The position numbers and the translations under genes were made by a program. 64,000 bases of DNA from an uncultured Allorhizobium sp. (GTDB lineage Bacteria > Pseudomonadota > Alphaproteobacteria > Rhizobiales > Rhizobiaceae), in the NCBI GenBank assembly GCA_958439205.1, contig OY288189.1, forward strand, positions 1,379,001 through 1,443,000, read 5' to 3'. Below the pieces are notes generated by a model. The model searched no databases, was not told where the DNA came from, and was given only the letters and a program-made list of their open reading frames with translations. Shown here piece by piece: positions 17,971 through 26,621 of this stretch (positions within the stretch are counted from its first letter, which is position 1; each line of letters begins with the position of its first letter).

Positions 17971-19086
17971 GTGACAGGACTTCAATACGGGATCATCGGT
18001 TGTGGCATGATGGGGCAGGAGCATCTGCGCAATATCGCGCTTTTGCCGGATGCGTCGGTGGTGGCAATCTTCGAGCCGGATGCTGGCATGCGTGCGCTCT
18101 CTGCCGAGGCGGTCCCGAATGCGAAGATGGTCGGGTCGATCGAAGAATTGCTCGGCATTGACGCGGTGAACTGCCTGCTGATCGCAAGCCCTAACTATCT
18201 GCATCTCGAACAACTCGAAAAGATCGCCGCAATCCGCCCGCTGCCGGCGCTGGTCGAAAAGCCGCTCTTCACCGATCCCGCCGATGCGCCCCGCCTTGCA
18301 GCGCTCCGCGCCGCCTATCCGGCGCCGATCTGGGTCGCCATGGAATACCGCTACATGCCGCCCGTTGCTCGGATGATCGAGCAAGCGGACGAGGCGACCG
18401 GCGGCATCCGCATGCTGACCATCCGCGAGCATCGCTTCCCCTTCCTCGAGAAGGTGGGCGACTGGAACCGCTTCAACCGCAATACCGGCGGAACGCTGGT
18501 GGAGAAATGCTGCCACTTCTTCGACCTGATGCGGCATATCCTGAAATCCGATCCCGTGCGTGTCATGGCGTCTGGCGGGCAGTCGGTGAACCATCTCGAC
18601 GAGGTCTATGACGGCAAGCCTTCCGACATCTGGGACAATGCATATGTCATTGTCGACTTTGCGTCCGGCGCCCGCGCCATGCTGGAGCTCTGCATGTTTG
18701 CCGAAGGTGCCCGCTATCAGGAAGAGATCTCGGCGGTCGGGCCTAAGGGCAAGATCGAGTGCCTGGTTCCCGGTCCCGGTCGCTTCTGGCCGGAGCATCT
18801 CGGAGAGCCGCCGATTGCCCAGGTGATCGTCTCGCCACGCGATCCGAAGGGGCCGCATGTCGTCGAGATCCCGGTCGACCCGCAGCTGCTGGAAGCCGGT
18901 GACCATAATGGTTCGACCTTCTACCAGCATCAGCGCTTCCAGAAAGCCGCCAAGGGCGAACGTCCGGTCGAGGTTGCGATCGAGGATGGCTGGTGGGCCG
19001 TGGCCATGGGGCTTGCTGCTCAACAATCGGCAGAGACCGGCCAGGTTGTGACTTTCCCCCTCGCGTTTTCGCCGAACGCCGTCTGA
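17971..19086 (+). CDS. Gfo/Idh/MocA-family NAD(P)-dependent oxidoreductase
   Basis: Protein of 371 residues starting at a GTG with AGGAGGAAA before it. The Rossmann fold is shown by GIIGCGMMGQEHLRNIA near residue 7, and the family lysine motif by LVEKPLF near 92. The usual D-x-G-x-H motif is changed: GGTLVEKCCHFFDLM has E-K-C-C-H. Family members oxidise sugars or act as NAD-dependent glycosidases. Some Gfo/Idh relatives (glycoside hydrolase family 188) are NAD-dependent sulfoquinovosidases; the neighbourhood of the SsuD-like operon makes that role worth testing, but the family is broad and the substrate is not shown by the sequence. Confidence 0.8.
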   Translation: MTGLQYGIIGCGMMGQEHLRNIALLPDASVVAIFEPDAGMRALSAEAVPNAKMVGSIEELLGIDAVNCLLIASPNYLHLEQLEKIAAIRPLPALVEKPLFTDPADAPRLAALRAAYPAPIWVAMEYRYMPPVARMIEQADEATGGIRMLTIREHRFPFLEKVGDWNRFNRNTGGTLVEKCCHFFDLMRHILKSDPVRVMASGGQSVNHLDEVYDGKPSDIWDNAYVIVDFASGARAMLELCMFAEGARYQEEISAVGPKGKIECLVPGPGRFWPEHLGEPPIAQVIVSPRDPKGPHVVEIPVDPQLLEAGDHNGSTFYQHQRFQKAAKGERPVEVAIEDGWWAVAMGLAAQQSAETGQVVTFPLAFSPNAV

Positions 19087-19090
19087 GAGA

Positions 19091-19113
19091 GCGGCGGGTC
19101 GCAAACCCGCCGC
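19091..19113 (+). terminator. Hairpin after the Gfo/Idh gene
   Basis: GCGGCGGGT (19091-19099) and ACCCGCCGC (19105-19113) give a perfect nine-base-pair stem with a five-base loop, starting four bases after the stop codon. It lacks a T-run, so termination may be weak or factor-dependent. Confidence 0.45.
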
Positions 19114-19187
19114 AGCATCATCTCAGAGCCGAACATTTCACGACTTGCCGCGTTTGCTCTCATCGTGCCAGTGCGAGGAGAAGCCGC

Positions 19188-20960
19188 GTGAATGATTATA
19201 CTTTCGGCCCTGTGATCGAGGATGACGGGGTGCTGTTTCGGCTCTGGGCCCCGCATTGCGACGCGGTCACGCTCGAAGTCGACGGGCACTCTGCGCAGCC
19301 GATGGATCCGCGGGACGAAGGTTGGTTTCATCTGAAGGTCGCCGGGGTTGTGCCGGGTGCGCGATATCGGTTTCGCCTGCCCGATGGTCTCGTCGTCCCG
19401 GACCCGGCAAGTCGCCATCAACCTAAGGACGTTTTCGGCCCGAGCGAAGTCGCCGATCTCTCACGTCACCCATCGCGGGATCTGCCGTGGCGCGGGCGGC
19501 CATGGGAAGACATGGTCCTCTACGAGTTGCATGTCGGTGCCTTCACCGAGGAGGGGACTTTCCGCGCCGTGATCGAGCGGCTCGATCACCTTCCTACCCT
19601 CGGCATCACGGCTATACAGCTGATGCCGATCGCAGACTTTCCGGGACAGCGGAACTGGGGTTATGACGGGGTGATGCACTACGCGCCCGACAGTTCTTAC
19701 GGGCGCCCCGAAGACCTGGTGCTCCTCGTGGATGAAGCACATCGGCGGGGGATCTCGGTCTTCCTCGATGTCGTCTACAATCACTTCGGTCCGTCAGGCA
19801 ATTTCATGCCGGCCTATGCGCCCTTGTTTACGTCCAGCCATCAGACACCGTGGGGCGACGGTATAAATTTCGATGCAGAACAAAGTCTCATGGTCCGGGA
19901 ATTCCTGATCGAGAACGCCCTCTACTGGATCGGCGAATTTCACATCGATGGACTGAGGTTGGATGCGGTCCACGCGATCCGCGACGACAGCGCGCCGCAT
20001 TTCGTTGAGGATCTCGCCGCTCGTGTCCGGGAGCAGTTTCCTGATCGCCACGTTCATCTGATCGTGGAAAACGAGGAGAACGATGCGGGGCTACTCGAGC
20101 GCGACACGGGGGCAAGACCGGCTCTCTTTGAGGCGCAATGGAATGACGATGTACATCATGCGCTGCATGTGGCGACTACTGGCGAGACATTCGGCTATTA
20201 CGGCGACTACGATGACGCGATTTCGGCGCTGGCGAGGGCGATGGCGGAAGGGTTCGTCTATCAGGGCGAGGTGATGCCCTATCGTGGCGAAACACGCGGC
20301 CAACCGAGCGCCCATCTGCCACCATCGGCATTTGTTTCCTTCCTCCACAATCACGACCAGATCGGCAACCGCGCGAACGGCGACCGGGTGATGGCTTCGC
20401 TGCCGGAGCCGGCGCTCGCTTTCGCAGCCTCGCTGGTACTCCTCTCGCCGCAGGTCCCCATGGTCTTCATGGGAGAGGAATGGTGCTCGGCCAGTCCCTT
20501 TCCCTATTTCTGCGATTTCGACGAGGAACTGAACGAAGCGGTGCGTAAGGGAAGGCGAACGGAGCTTTCCAAGCTGCCGGGCTTTGATGGCGATCATGTC
20601 CTTGATCCGACAGCGGAAACGACGTTCCATTCAGCGAAGCTCGACTGGGCGTCGGCAATGTCTGCTTCGGGTCTTGTCTGGACCGAGCGGTATCGTCAAC
20701 TGATCGCATTGCGGCGCGAACGCGTGGTGCCGCTGTTGTCGCAGATGCGGAGCGGCGGTTCTCATGCACTGGACGGCAAGGTGATCCGGGTCGAATGGCC
20801 GCTTGTGGATGGACGCCGGTATGTGCTCGTAGCCAATCCGACGGCATTTGCCGTCACCACCGCCATGGAGCGCGATATCGTTGACGTGATCTATGCGCTC
20901 GGCGAACATCGTCCCGATGGTCTGGGACCCTGGTCCCTCGTCTTCGGGGTCAAGGAGTGA
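19188..20960 (+). CDS. treZ: Malto-oligosyltrehalose trehalohydrolase
   Basis: Cytosolic enzyme of 590 residues that releases trehalose from maltooligosyl-trehalose. An N-terminal beta-sandwich (FGPVIEDDGVLFRLWAP) precedes a GH13 barrel with all four conserved regions: DVVYNHFG, GLRLDAVHAI (nucleophile Asp), LIVENEEND (acid Glu) and FLHNHDQIGNR. The start is GTG with GAGGAG before it; an ATG three bases on is out of frame, and the long frame upstream belongs to overlap with the preceding gene. TreZ normally works with TreY, which is not in the window. No link to its neighbours is evident. Confidence 0.9.
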   Translation: MNDYTFGPVIEDDGVLFRLWAPHCDAVTLEVDGHSAQPMDPRDEGWFHLKVAGVVPGARYRFRLPDGLVVPDPASRHQPKDVFGPSEVADLSRHPSRDLPWRGRPWEDMVLYELHVGAFTEEGTFRAVIERLDHLPTLGITAIQLMPIADFPGQRNWGYDGVMHYAPDSSYGRPEDLVLLVDEAHRRGISVFLDVVYNHFGPSGNFMPAYAPLFTSSHQTPWGDGINFDAEQSLMVREFLIENALYWIGEFHIDGLRLDAVHAIRDDSAPHFVEDLAARVREQFPDRHVHLIVENEENDAGLLERDTGARPALFEAQWNDDVHHALHVATTGETFGYYGDYDDAISALARAMAEGFVYQGEVMPYRGETRGQPSAHLPPSAFVSFLHNHDQIGNRANGDRVMASLPEPALAFAASLVLLSPQVPMVFMGEEWCSASPFPYFCDFDEELNEAVRKGRRTELSKLPGFDGDHVLDPTAETTFHSAKLDWASAMSASGLVWTERYRQLIALRRERVVPLLSQMRSGGSHALDGKVIRVEWPLVDGRRYVLVANPTAFAVTTAMERDIVDVIYALGEHRPDGLGPWSLVFGVKE

Positions 20961-20993
20961 CGGGTGGCGTCCTCTCCCGGATCGGCTCTGCGG

Positions 20994-21917
20994 TCAGGCC
21001 ATCCTGTCCGCAAGATGCATGACCTCGATAGCTGACCTCGCCACCATGTCTGCTCCGATGCTGCCGAAGGCGCGTGGGTTCTTCATGACGGCCGGTCCGC
21101 CCACGGCGATCTTCATCGTGCTGGTGCTGCGGCTTGATTGAACGCGGCGAATGGCTGCCGCACATTGATCCACCTCGTCGACCCGCCCGACGGAGATGCC
21201 GAGAAGGCTGTAGGACGAGTTCGACAGGCGCAGGTACAGACTGTCGTCGAGTTCGAGATCGGCACCGCCGTCGACATCCCAGCCCATGTCGCGGAAACAG
21301 GAGGCCACGATCGACACGCCGATTGTGTGGAGCGCGCCCTGCGTCCGGGCCAGCAGCACGCGGCGTACCTTCTGGCGGTCACGGATCGCCTGGCTGCGGT
21401 TCTGGGACAGATGGTTGACGATCATGCCAAGCCGCGTCGATGCAACGGCCACCTGGATAAAATCGGTCTCGTCATTGCACCACAAGCGGCCCAACTGGGC
21501 TGCCACCGGCGAAAAGAGCTGGATGGCGAGCGTGTGCATCGGCAGGTCGCTGCGTTGCAGTTCCTCGATCATCTCCCGATGCCCGCGCGGATCTGTATTA
21601 ACGAGGGCCTCGGTCAGGGCCGCACGATAGCTGATTGCCTTTTCTGTCCCCGGCAGCTCGCGCGCCTTGGGATCCAGCTCCGGATAGAGATGGAAGTCGA
21701 TGTCCGACGGCATATCACCGCTCTGGGAATCCATCGACAATTCACTATGGCCCGCACTGACGATTCGCGGCACGGAATCCCGTATCGCGCTTTCGAGAAT
21801 ACGCTGATCAAGGCTTGTCAGCCTGGTGTCACTTTTGGAAAGCCCAGATCTGGCTTCGCCAACGTACGGGGGATCTCCCGTCGTCCCAGACGGTCCCCCC
21901 TTTTTATCACCCGCCAT
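20994..21917 (-). CDS. B12-binding-domain protein, PpaA/AerR-like paralogue beside dxs
   Basis: Protein of 307 residues. A variable N-terminal 70 residues is followed by a helical part (AISYRAALTEALVNTDPRG, PVAAQLGRLWCNDETDF, STRLGMIVNHLS). The C-terminal cobalamin-binding-like domain has GALHTIGVSIVASCFRDMGWDVDGG. The His in this LHT motif matches the QHT of the PpaA-like protein encoded at 30431-31384, where the His is the expected cobalt ligand. The C-terminus has the IAVGGPAVMKNPRAF turn of the Rossmann-like fold. It lies 120 bases downstream of dxs on the same strand and starts after GGGAGGGTGAT. Probably a light- or redox-sensing regulator of pigment genes; exact role unknown. Confidence 0.72.
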   Translation of the reverse strand: MAGDKKGGPSGTTGDPPYVGEARSGLSKSDTRLTSLDQRILESAIRDSVPRIVSAGHSELSMDSQSGDMPSDIDFHLYPELDPKARELPGTEKAISYRAALTEALVNTDPRGHREMIEELQRSDLPMHTLAIQLFSPVAAQLGRLWCNDETDFIQVAVASTRLGMIVNHLSQNRSQAIRDRQKVRRVLLARTQGALHTIGVSIVASCFRDMGWDVDGGADLELDDSLYLRLSNSSYSLLGISVGRVDEVDQCAAAIRRVQSSRSTSTMKIAVGGPAVMKNPRAFGSIGADMVARSAIEVMHLADRMA

Positions 21918-22037
21918 ATCACCCTCCCGGTCATCGGCCTGGGCTCATCCGCTCATCCCGACCGGATGCTACTGCATTCCTTGGCCAACGCCAAACCTCT
22001 TGTGGTCGAATACGCGATTCAACGTCTTGTGGTTTAG

Positions 22038-23927
22038 TTAGCGATCCTCCGCGCTGTGCAGGCGCGTCGGCAGTTCTTGTTGGCCGGCCCGTGTCGAGCG
22101 GCGTATATCGGCATGTGGTCGCGCCACGCCCAGTGCGTTGCGCGCCGTGGCGGCGATGTGTCGCGCCGTCAGTCTTGCCTCCTCGTACATGTTATCGGGG
22201 CTCGCCTGAGCGATGAATGTGTCCGGTAGCGTCAGCGTTCGAACCGCGCAATGTCCATCGAGCATGCCATGATTGGCGAGGTGGTGGAGAACAAGAGCGC
22301 CAAAGCCGCCGGTCGCGCCCTCCTCGACCGTTATCAGCATGGCGTGATTGTCGACGAGATCCGCCAGCAGCGCCGTGTCGAGCGGCTTGGCGAAGCGTGC
22401 GTCTGCCACGGTCACGGAGATGCCTTCCAGCGCCAGGAGACGCCTTGCTTTCAGACAGTCTGCAAGCCTTGTCCCGAAGGACAGAAGCGCCACCTGACTG
22501 CCGTGTTCGACGATGCGACCCCGCCCGATCGGCAGAAGGTCTCCGCGGGTCGGCAAGGGCACGCCTGTGCCTTCGCCGCGCGGATAGCGAAACGCGATCG
22601 GACCGTCATCATGTGCTGCGGCGGTCGCCACCATATGCACCAATTCCGCTTCGTCGCTTGCAGCCATCACGGTGAAGCCTGGCAGGTTGGCCAGATAGAG
22701 GATGTCGAAAGACCCGGCATGGGTCGGTCCGTCCGCTCCGACGAGGCCTGCTCGATCGATGGCGAAGCGCACCGGCAGCTGCTGCAGCGCGACGTCATGG
22801 ACGATCTGGTCGTAGGCCCGTTGAAGGAAGGTCGAATAGATGGCGCAGAACGGCTTCATTCCGCTGGCGGCAAGGCCGGCGGCGAACGTGACGGCATGTT
22901 GTTCGGCAATGCCGACATCGAAAGCGCGATCGGGAAAAGCCGCTTGGAAACGATCGACGCCGGTCCCTGCCGCCATGGCAGCGGTGATCGCGACGATACG
23001 ATCGTCGTGTCGTGCTTCTTCAATCAGCGCATCTGCAAAGACCCGGGTATAGCTCGGCGCCTTGGCCTGTACCTTGGTCTGAACGCCCGTTTCGACATCG
23101 AAGGGGTTTACGCCGTGATACTTATCGGCTGCCCGCTCGGCCGGGGCGTAGCCTGCACCCTTCTGCGTCACGACATGCAGAAGGATCGGCCCGTGCTTGC
23201 TGTCGCGCAGCTCGGCAAGCAGCGGCAGGAGGAGGTCCAGATCATGGCCGTCCACGGGGCCGCGATAGTCGAAGCCGAAGTTCTGGAAGAGATTGCCGGT
23301 GTTTTCGCCGGGGCCTTTTCGAACAGCGGCAAGGTGGTGCGACAGCGCGCCCGTCGATTCCGAAATCGACATGTCGTTGTCGTTCAGGATGACGATCATG
23401 GGCCGGCCGGAGCTTCCGGCGTTGTTCATGGCCTCGAAGGCCATGCCCGCAGACATCGCGCCGTCTCCGATGATGCAGACGACATGGCCGTCGTCACCTT
23501 TCAGATCGCGTGCGGTCGCAAACCCCAGGCCGGCAGAGATCGAGGTTGAGGAATGGGCAGCACCGAACGGATCGAAGGCGCTTTCGCCGCGGCGGGTGAA
23601 CCCGGATAGGCCGTTCTTCTTGCGCAGGCTGCGCATGCGGTCGCGCCGTCCTGTCAGGATCTTGTGGGGATAACACTGGTGGCTGACATCCCAGATGATG
23701 GTGTCGCGGGGGGCTGCGAATATCGCATGAAGGGCAACTGTGAGTTCGATCACGCCCAGGCTTGAGCCCAGATGGCCACCGGTTTCGGATACCACTCGGA
23801 GGGTTTCCGCACGCAGTTCCTGCGCCAGGCGACAGAGTGTGTCGTGATCCATTTCCTTCAAGTCGTCCGGGGATCTCACCTGGTCGAGCAAAGGGGTGGC
23901 GATGCTATTCGCACTAGACAAGCCCAC
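22038..23927 (-). CDS. dxs: 1-deoxy-D-xylulose-5-phosphate synthase
   Basis: Thiamine-diphosphate enzyme of 629 residues joining pyruvate and glyceraldehyde phosphate, the first step of the non-mevalonate isoprenoid pathway. Typical segments are [34 protein letters not shown], the thiamine motif [18 protein letters not shown], and the central [21 protein letters not shown] take the GTG at 23927, which has GGAGGAAA before it and gives family-like length; the open frame continues 26 codons upstream. A symmetrical PpsR-type box lies 131 bases upstream, so this copy is probably devoted to carotenoid and bacteriochlorophyll precursors. Confidence 0.92.
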   Translation of the reverse strand: MGLSSANSIATPLLDQVRSPDDLKEMDHDTLCRLAQELRAETLRVVSETGGHLGSSLGVIELTVALHAIFAAPRDTIIWDVSHQCYPHKILTGRRDRMRSLRKKNGLSGFTRRGESAFDPFGAAHSSTSISAGLGFATARDLKGDDGHVVCIIGDGAMSAGMAFEAMNNAGSSGRPMIVILNDNDMSISESTGALSHHLAAVRKGPGENTGNLFQNFGFDYRGPVDGHDLDLLLPLLAELRDSKHGPILLHVVTQKGAGYAPAERAADKYHGVNPFDVETGVQTKVQAKAPSYTRVFADALIEEARHDDRIVAITAAMAAGTGVDRFQAAFPDRAFDVGIAEQHAVTFAAGLAASGMKPFCAIYSTFLQRAYDQIVHDVALQQLPVRFAIDRAGLVGADGPTHAGSFDILYLANLPGFTVMAASDEAELVHMVATAAAHDDGPIAFRYPRGEGTGVPLPTRGDLLPIGRGRIVEHGSQVALLSFGTRLADCLKARRLLALEGISVTVADARFAKPLDTALLADLVDNHAMLITVEEGATGGFGALVLHHLANHGMLDGHCAVRTLTLPDTFIAQASPDNMYEEARLTARHIAATARNALGVARPHADIRRSTRAGQQELPTRLHSAEDR

Positions 23928-24057
23928 TGCGCTTTCCTCCCACGCACGAGCCCATTTCTCTGAGGTCTGCCGAGGTTCAAGGTGCCGGACTGGCACGATA
24001 AACAACGGATGCCTGAAAATGGTGCAACATCTGCATAGTCGGAGAAGACGAGCGATA

Positions 24058-24075
24058 TGTAAACTTTTTTTTACA
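24058..24075. promoter_or_regulatory. PpsR/CrtJ-type box upstream of dxs
   Basis: TGTAAACTTTTTTTTACA is a TGT-N12-ACA site with fully symmetrical TGTAAA/TTTACA arms. It is 131 bases upstream of the dxs start and downstream of the cytochrome gene stop. The consensus is the established target of PpsR/CrtJ, encoded at 28983-30434. Confidence 0.7.
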
Positions 24076-24086
24076 CTTTTGCCGAA

Positions 24087-24118
24087 TTTTCCGCCGGAAT
24101 ACTTGTTCCGGCGGAAAA
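24087..24118. other. Perfect inverted repeat between cytochrome c2 gene and dxs
   Basis: TTTTCCGCCGGAA (24087-24099) and TTCCGGCGGAAAA (24106-24118) make a 13-base-pair stem with a six-base loop, 11 bases after the cytochrome stop. It is the likely 3' end structure of the cytochrome mRNA, but no T-run follows the stem on either strand. Confidence 0.5.
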
Positions 24119-24129
24119 GCGAGCGCCGA

Positions 24130-24519
24130 TTACGGTGCCGGAGTGAAGGTTTTCAGGTAGGCAATCACATCGGTGACGTCCTTCGGCTCCTTCAGGCCTG
24201 CGAAGGCCATACGGGTTCCCTTGACCACGCCACGCGGATTGGCGAGGTATGCGGTCAGCTGTGCCTCATCCCAGACCTTGCCGGCACCGAAGTCGACCAT
24301 GGCCTTGGAATACTTGAAACCCTCAGCGACCCCGGGCTGCCGGCCGATCACACCTTGTAGCGATGGACCCACTTTGTGTTTGGCGTCGTTGACGTTGTGA
24401 CAGGCGCTGCACTTCTTGAACACCGCCTCGCCTGACGCTACATCGCCTTCCTGAGCAAAGGCGTTTGAAGACAGCAAGAGTGCTGCGGCTGTGCATGCGG
24501 CTGCAATTATCCTCGACAT
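24130..24519 (-). CDS. cycA: Cytochrome c2 (class I soluble cytochrome c)
   Basis: Periplasmic monoheme cytochrome of 129 residues. The signal peptide ends at AFA (residue 22). The heme motif is KKCSACHNV near residue 37, followed by [11 protein letters not shown] and FKYSKAM of class I cytochromes; the sixth ligand should be the Met in GTRMAFAG near 104. It would shuttle electrons between the cytochrome bc1 complex and the reaction centre, via the tetraheme PufC or directly, and to oxidases in the dark. It stands alone, with its own promoter region facing tspO. Start ATG follows GGGAGGATAC. Confidence 0.82.
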   Translation of the reverse strand: MSRIIAAACTAAALLLSSNAFAQEGDVASGEAVFKKCSACHNVNDAKHKVGPSLQGVIGRQPGVAEGFKYSKAMVDFGAGKVWDEAQLTAYLANPRGVVKGTRMAFAGLKEPKDVTDVIAYLKTFTPAP

Positions 24520-24688
24520 GTGTATCCTCCCATGGCATCGCGGATGAAACTTAGATGTAATGCTGGCATGAAATTCGACCAGCCGGTCTATTTACCGACG
24601 GGTTCGCCTCGCTTCGTGGTGCCATCATCGGAACCGAGATGCAGGCTGTAGGCTTTTCATACTACGCAAACGAACCCGGAGCCGGATC

Positions 24689-25135
24689 ATGGCCGCAGTC
24701 GTCTTTATTGTCATCGTCTTCGCGGCGGCCTCGAGCGGTGCGATTTTCAAACCTGGTGAATGGTACGAACGACTCGACAAGCCAAGCTGGACGCCACCAA
24801 AATGGGCCTTTCCGGTGGTTTGGACAATACTCTATCTGTTTATCGGTTACGCAGGCTGGCTCGTCTGGAAGACGGCTGGATGGTCTCTGCCCATCGCGGT
24901 ATGGGCGCTGCAGATGGTTGCCAACGCTCTCTGGTCGTATTTGTTCTTTGGCTTGCGGCGCATGGATCTGGCGCTCTTAGATGTGTCGGTCCTTTGGCTC
25001 TCGGTCGCACTTTTCATTGTAGTGGCCTGGCCAGCGGTGCCGCTCGCGTCCCTGCTTTTTGTCCCGTATCTCGCCTGGGTCTCGGCAGCGGCCACGCTCA
25101 ATTATTCCGTCCGGCGGCTCAATCCCGGAGCCTGA
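24689..25135 (+). CDS. tspO: TspO/MBR family membrane protein
   Basis: Membrane protein of 148 residues with five hydrophobic segments and many tryptophans (KPSWTPPKWAFPVVWTILY, NALWSYLFFGLRRMDLAL, VPYLAWVSAAATLNYSV), the TspO signature. In Rhodobacter TspO acts as an oxygen-linked regulator of photosynthesis genes and binds tetrapyrrole intermediates. Its place between the cytochrome c2 and bchP genes fits that role. Its last 17 bases overlap the end of the convergent small gene 25119-25391. Confidence 0.88.
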   Translation: MAAVVFIVIVFAAASSGAIFKPGEWYERLDKPSWTPPKWAFPVVWTILYLFIGYAGWLVWKTAGWSLPIAVWALQMVANALWSYLFFGLRRMDLALLDVSVLWLSVALFIVVAWPAVPLASLLFVPYLAWVSAAATLNYSVRRLNPGA

Positions 25136-25391
25136 TCCGCAAATCGACCAGGAAGGCGATCAGCGAGGCCGTCAGGAGAATTGCGAGCCACGGGAGGGGT
25201 CCCTGGCGCATTGCGAGGCCGAACGCTGCGAGAAGACAGCTTCCCGAGATCGCGTTGGGTATTAGGCTCACCAACACGGACCTCGGACGGGGCGGGCGCC
25301 CCGCGGCCAGCACGATGACTGCCCACAGGACGAAAATAGCCACGACACTAATCCAGCCCGAGGTGAATATCTGTGTCAGCCATGCGGTCAT
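25119..25391 (-). CDS. Small membrane protein downstream of bchP, function unknown
   Basis: Protein of 90 residues with three predicted membrane segments (about residues 12-31, 41-61 and 67-84) and a charged C-terminus (VDLRIRLRD). The ATG overlaps the bchP stop as ATGA, so it is translated with bchP; a longer upstream frame lies inside bchP and is not used. I do not recognise a family. The context (bchG - BCH/PUCC transporter - bchP) points to pigment tail modification, or to anchoring or stabilising the reductase in the membrane. This is inference from position. Confidence 0.6.
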   Translation of the reverse strand: MTAWLTQIFTSGWISVVAIFVLWAVIVLAAGRPPRPRSVLVSLIPNAISGSCLLAAFGLAMRQGPLPWLAILLTASLIAFLVDLRIRLRD

Positions 25392-26587
25392 CGCTGCCCC
25401 GCTGGCAGGCCGAAAAGCTGAGCGAGATCTTTGAAAAAGACACGAAGATGGGCAAGTGGATCGCGTCGAACGAGCTTCTTGTTGAGGTAGGATTCCCAGG
25501 TCAGCCGCTGGACGTCCGGGTCGGCGCACATGGTGACGAATCTCTCCCGGAGCCTGTCGTTGCGATACCAGACCATCTGCATGATGCCGAGGATCAGGAA
25601 GACGCGGCCGTGGGAGCGCATGAAGGTGCGTCGTGCCCCGGCCAGAGCTTTTCCGTTTCCGGCCAGCAGTGACTGGTGTGCCGCTTCCGCCGAGAGGCGG
25701 CCACAGAGCATGGCATAGTAGATCCCCTCGCCGGACGACGGGGCGACGGTGCCTGCGGCATCGCCCGCGAGCAGCACGTTACGGCCGTTATCCCAGCGCC
25801 GCATGGGTTTGAGGGGAAGCGGAGCGCCTTCGCGCCTGATGACCCGACAGTTGCCGAGACCTGCCGCCAGCTTCAGTGCGGTGGTCGCTTCGCGGATGTT
25901 GTGGCCCTTGACGGCCGTGCCCGTGCCGATGCTGGTCTGGCCGCCATGAGGGAAGACCCAGCCGTAGAAATCGGGTGAGATCCGCCCGTCGTAAATGACA
26001 TCGCAGCGATCTGCCCGGAAGACTTCCGGGTTGGCGCCTTCAGGGCTTTCGACGATTTCGTGATAGGCGAAGACGTAAGGTGGTTTTTTGGACGCTGGAA
26101 ACATCATGCGCCGGACTGCCGAATTGGCGCCATCGGCACCGATCACGCGGCGTGCCCTGAACTGGACGTTGCCGGCATCCTCCGTGGTTCGCGCGATCGT
26201 CAGATCGAGCAATCCATCGGTTGCCTCCTGGATATCATCGAGTTTTCCCGTCAGCCGCTCGGCGCCGGCATCGGCTGCACGTTGGCGCAGGTACGGGTCG
26301 AAATGGGCGCGATCCACCATGCCGACATAGCCGATATCGCCAATGGTCATGTCGACCGTTCTGCCGGAGGGCGCGATGATGCGTGCAGCGTTGGCGCGCG
26401 CGACGAGCTGTGTCTCCGGGATTGCGAAGTCTGCAAGCGCCCTTGATGGAATGGCGCCGCCGCAGGGTTTGATCTTGTTGTCGGGATCAACCAGAACAAC
26501 GCTGTGGCCCTTCTGCGCCAGTTCCTCGGCGGCCATCGCGCCGCAGGGCCCTCCGCCGATGACGGCGACATCATAGATCTTCGGCAT
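25388..26587 (-). CDS. bchP: Geranylgeranyl reductase, bacteriochlorophyll biosynthesis
   Basis: FAD-dependent reductase of 399 residues that reduces the geranylgeranyl tail of bacteriochlorophyll to phytyl with NADPH. The N-terminal dinucleotide fold is VAVIGGGPCGAMAAEELAQKG; the middle has RVIGADGANSAVRRMMFP and the FAD-binding LAGDAAGTVAPSSGEGIYYAMLCG-type segment lies near residue 280. It is the third gene of the bchG operon, 34 bases after the transporter, and starts after GGGAGAAGAG. BchP is distinguished from general geranylgeranyl reductases by this context. Confidence 0.92.
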   Translation of the reverse strand: MPKIYDVAVIGGGPCGAMAAEELAQKGHSVVLVDPDNKIKPCGGAIPSRALADFAIPETQLVARANAARIIAPSGRTVDMTIGDIGYVGMVDRAHFDPYLRQRAADAGAERLTGKLDDIQEATDGLLDLTIARTTEDAGNVQFRARRVIGADGANSAVRRMMFPASKKPPYVFAYHEIVESPEGANPEVFRADRCDVIYDGRISPDFYGWVFPHGGQTSIGTGTAVKGHNIREATTALKLAAGLGNCRVIRREGAPLPLKPMRRWDNGRNVLLAGDAAGTVAPSSGEGIYYAMLCGRLSAEAAHQSLLAGNGKALAGARRTFMRSHGRVFLILGIMQMVWYRNDRLRERFVTMCADPDVQRLTWESYLNKKLVRRDPLAHLRVFFKDLAQLFGLPAGQR

Positions 26588-26621
26588 GCTCTTCTCCCTG
26601 CCGGTGGTCCGGCCTGAGGGT

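Noticed and set aside
24087..24118. Canonical Rho-independent terminator for the cytochrome c2 gene
   Set aside because: The stem is perfect, but the bases after it on the minus strand are not a T-run.
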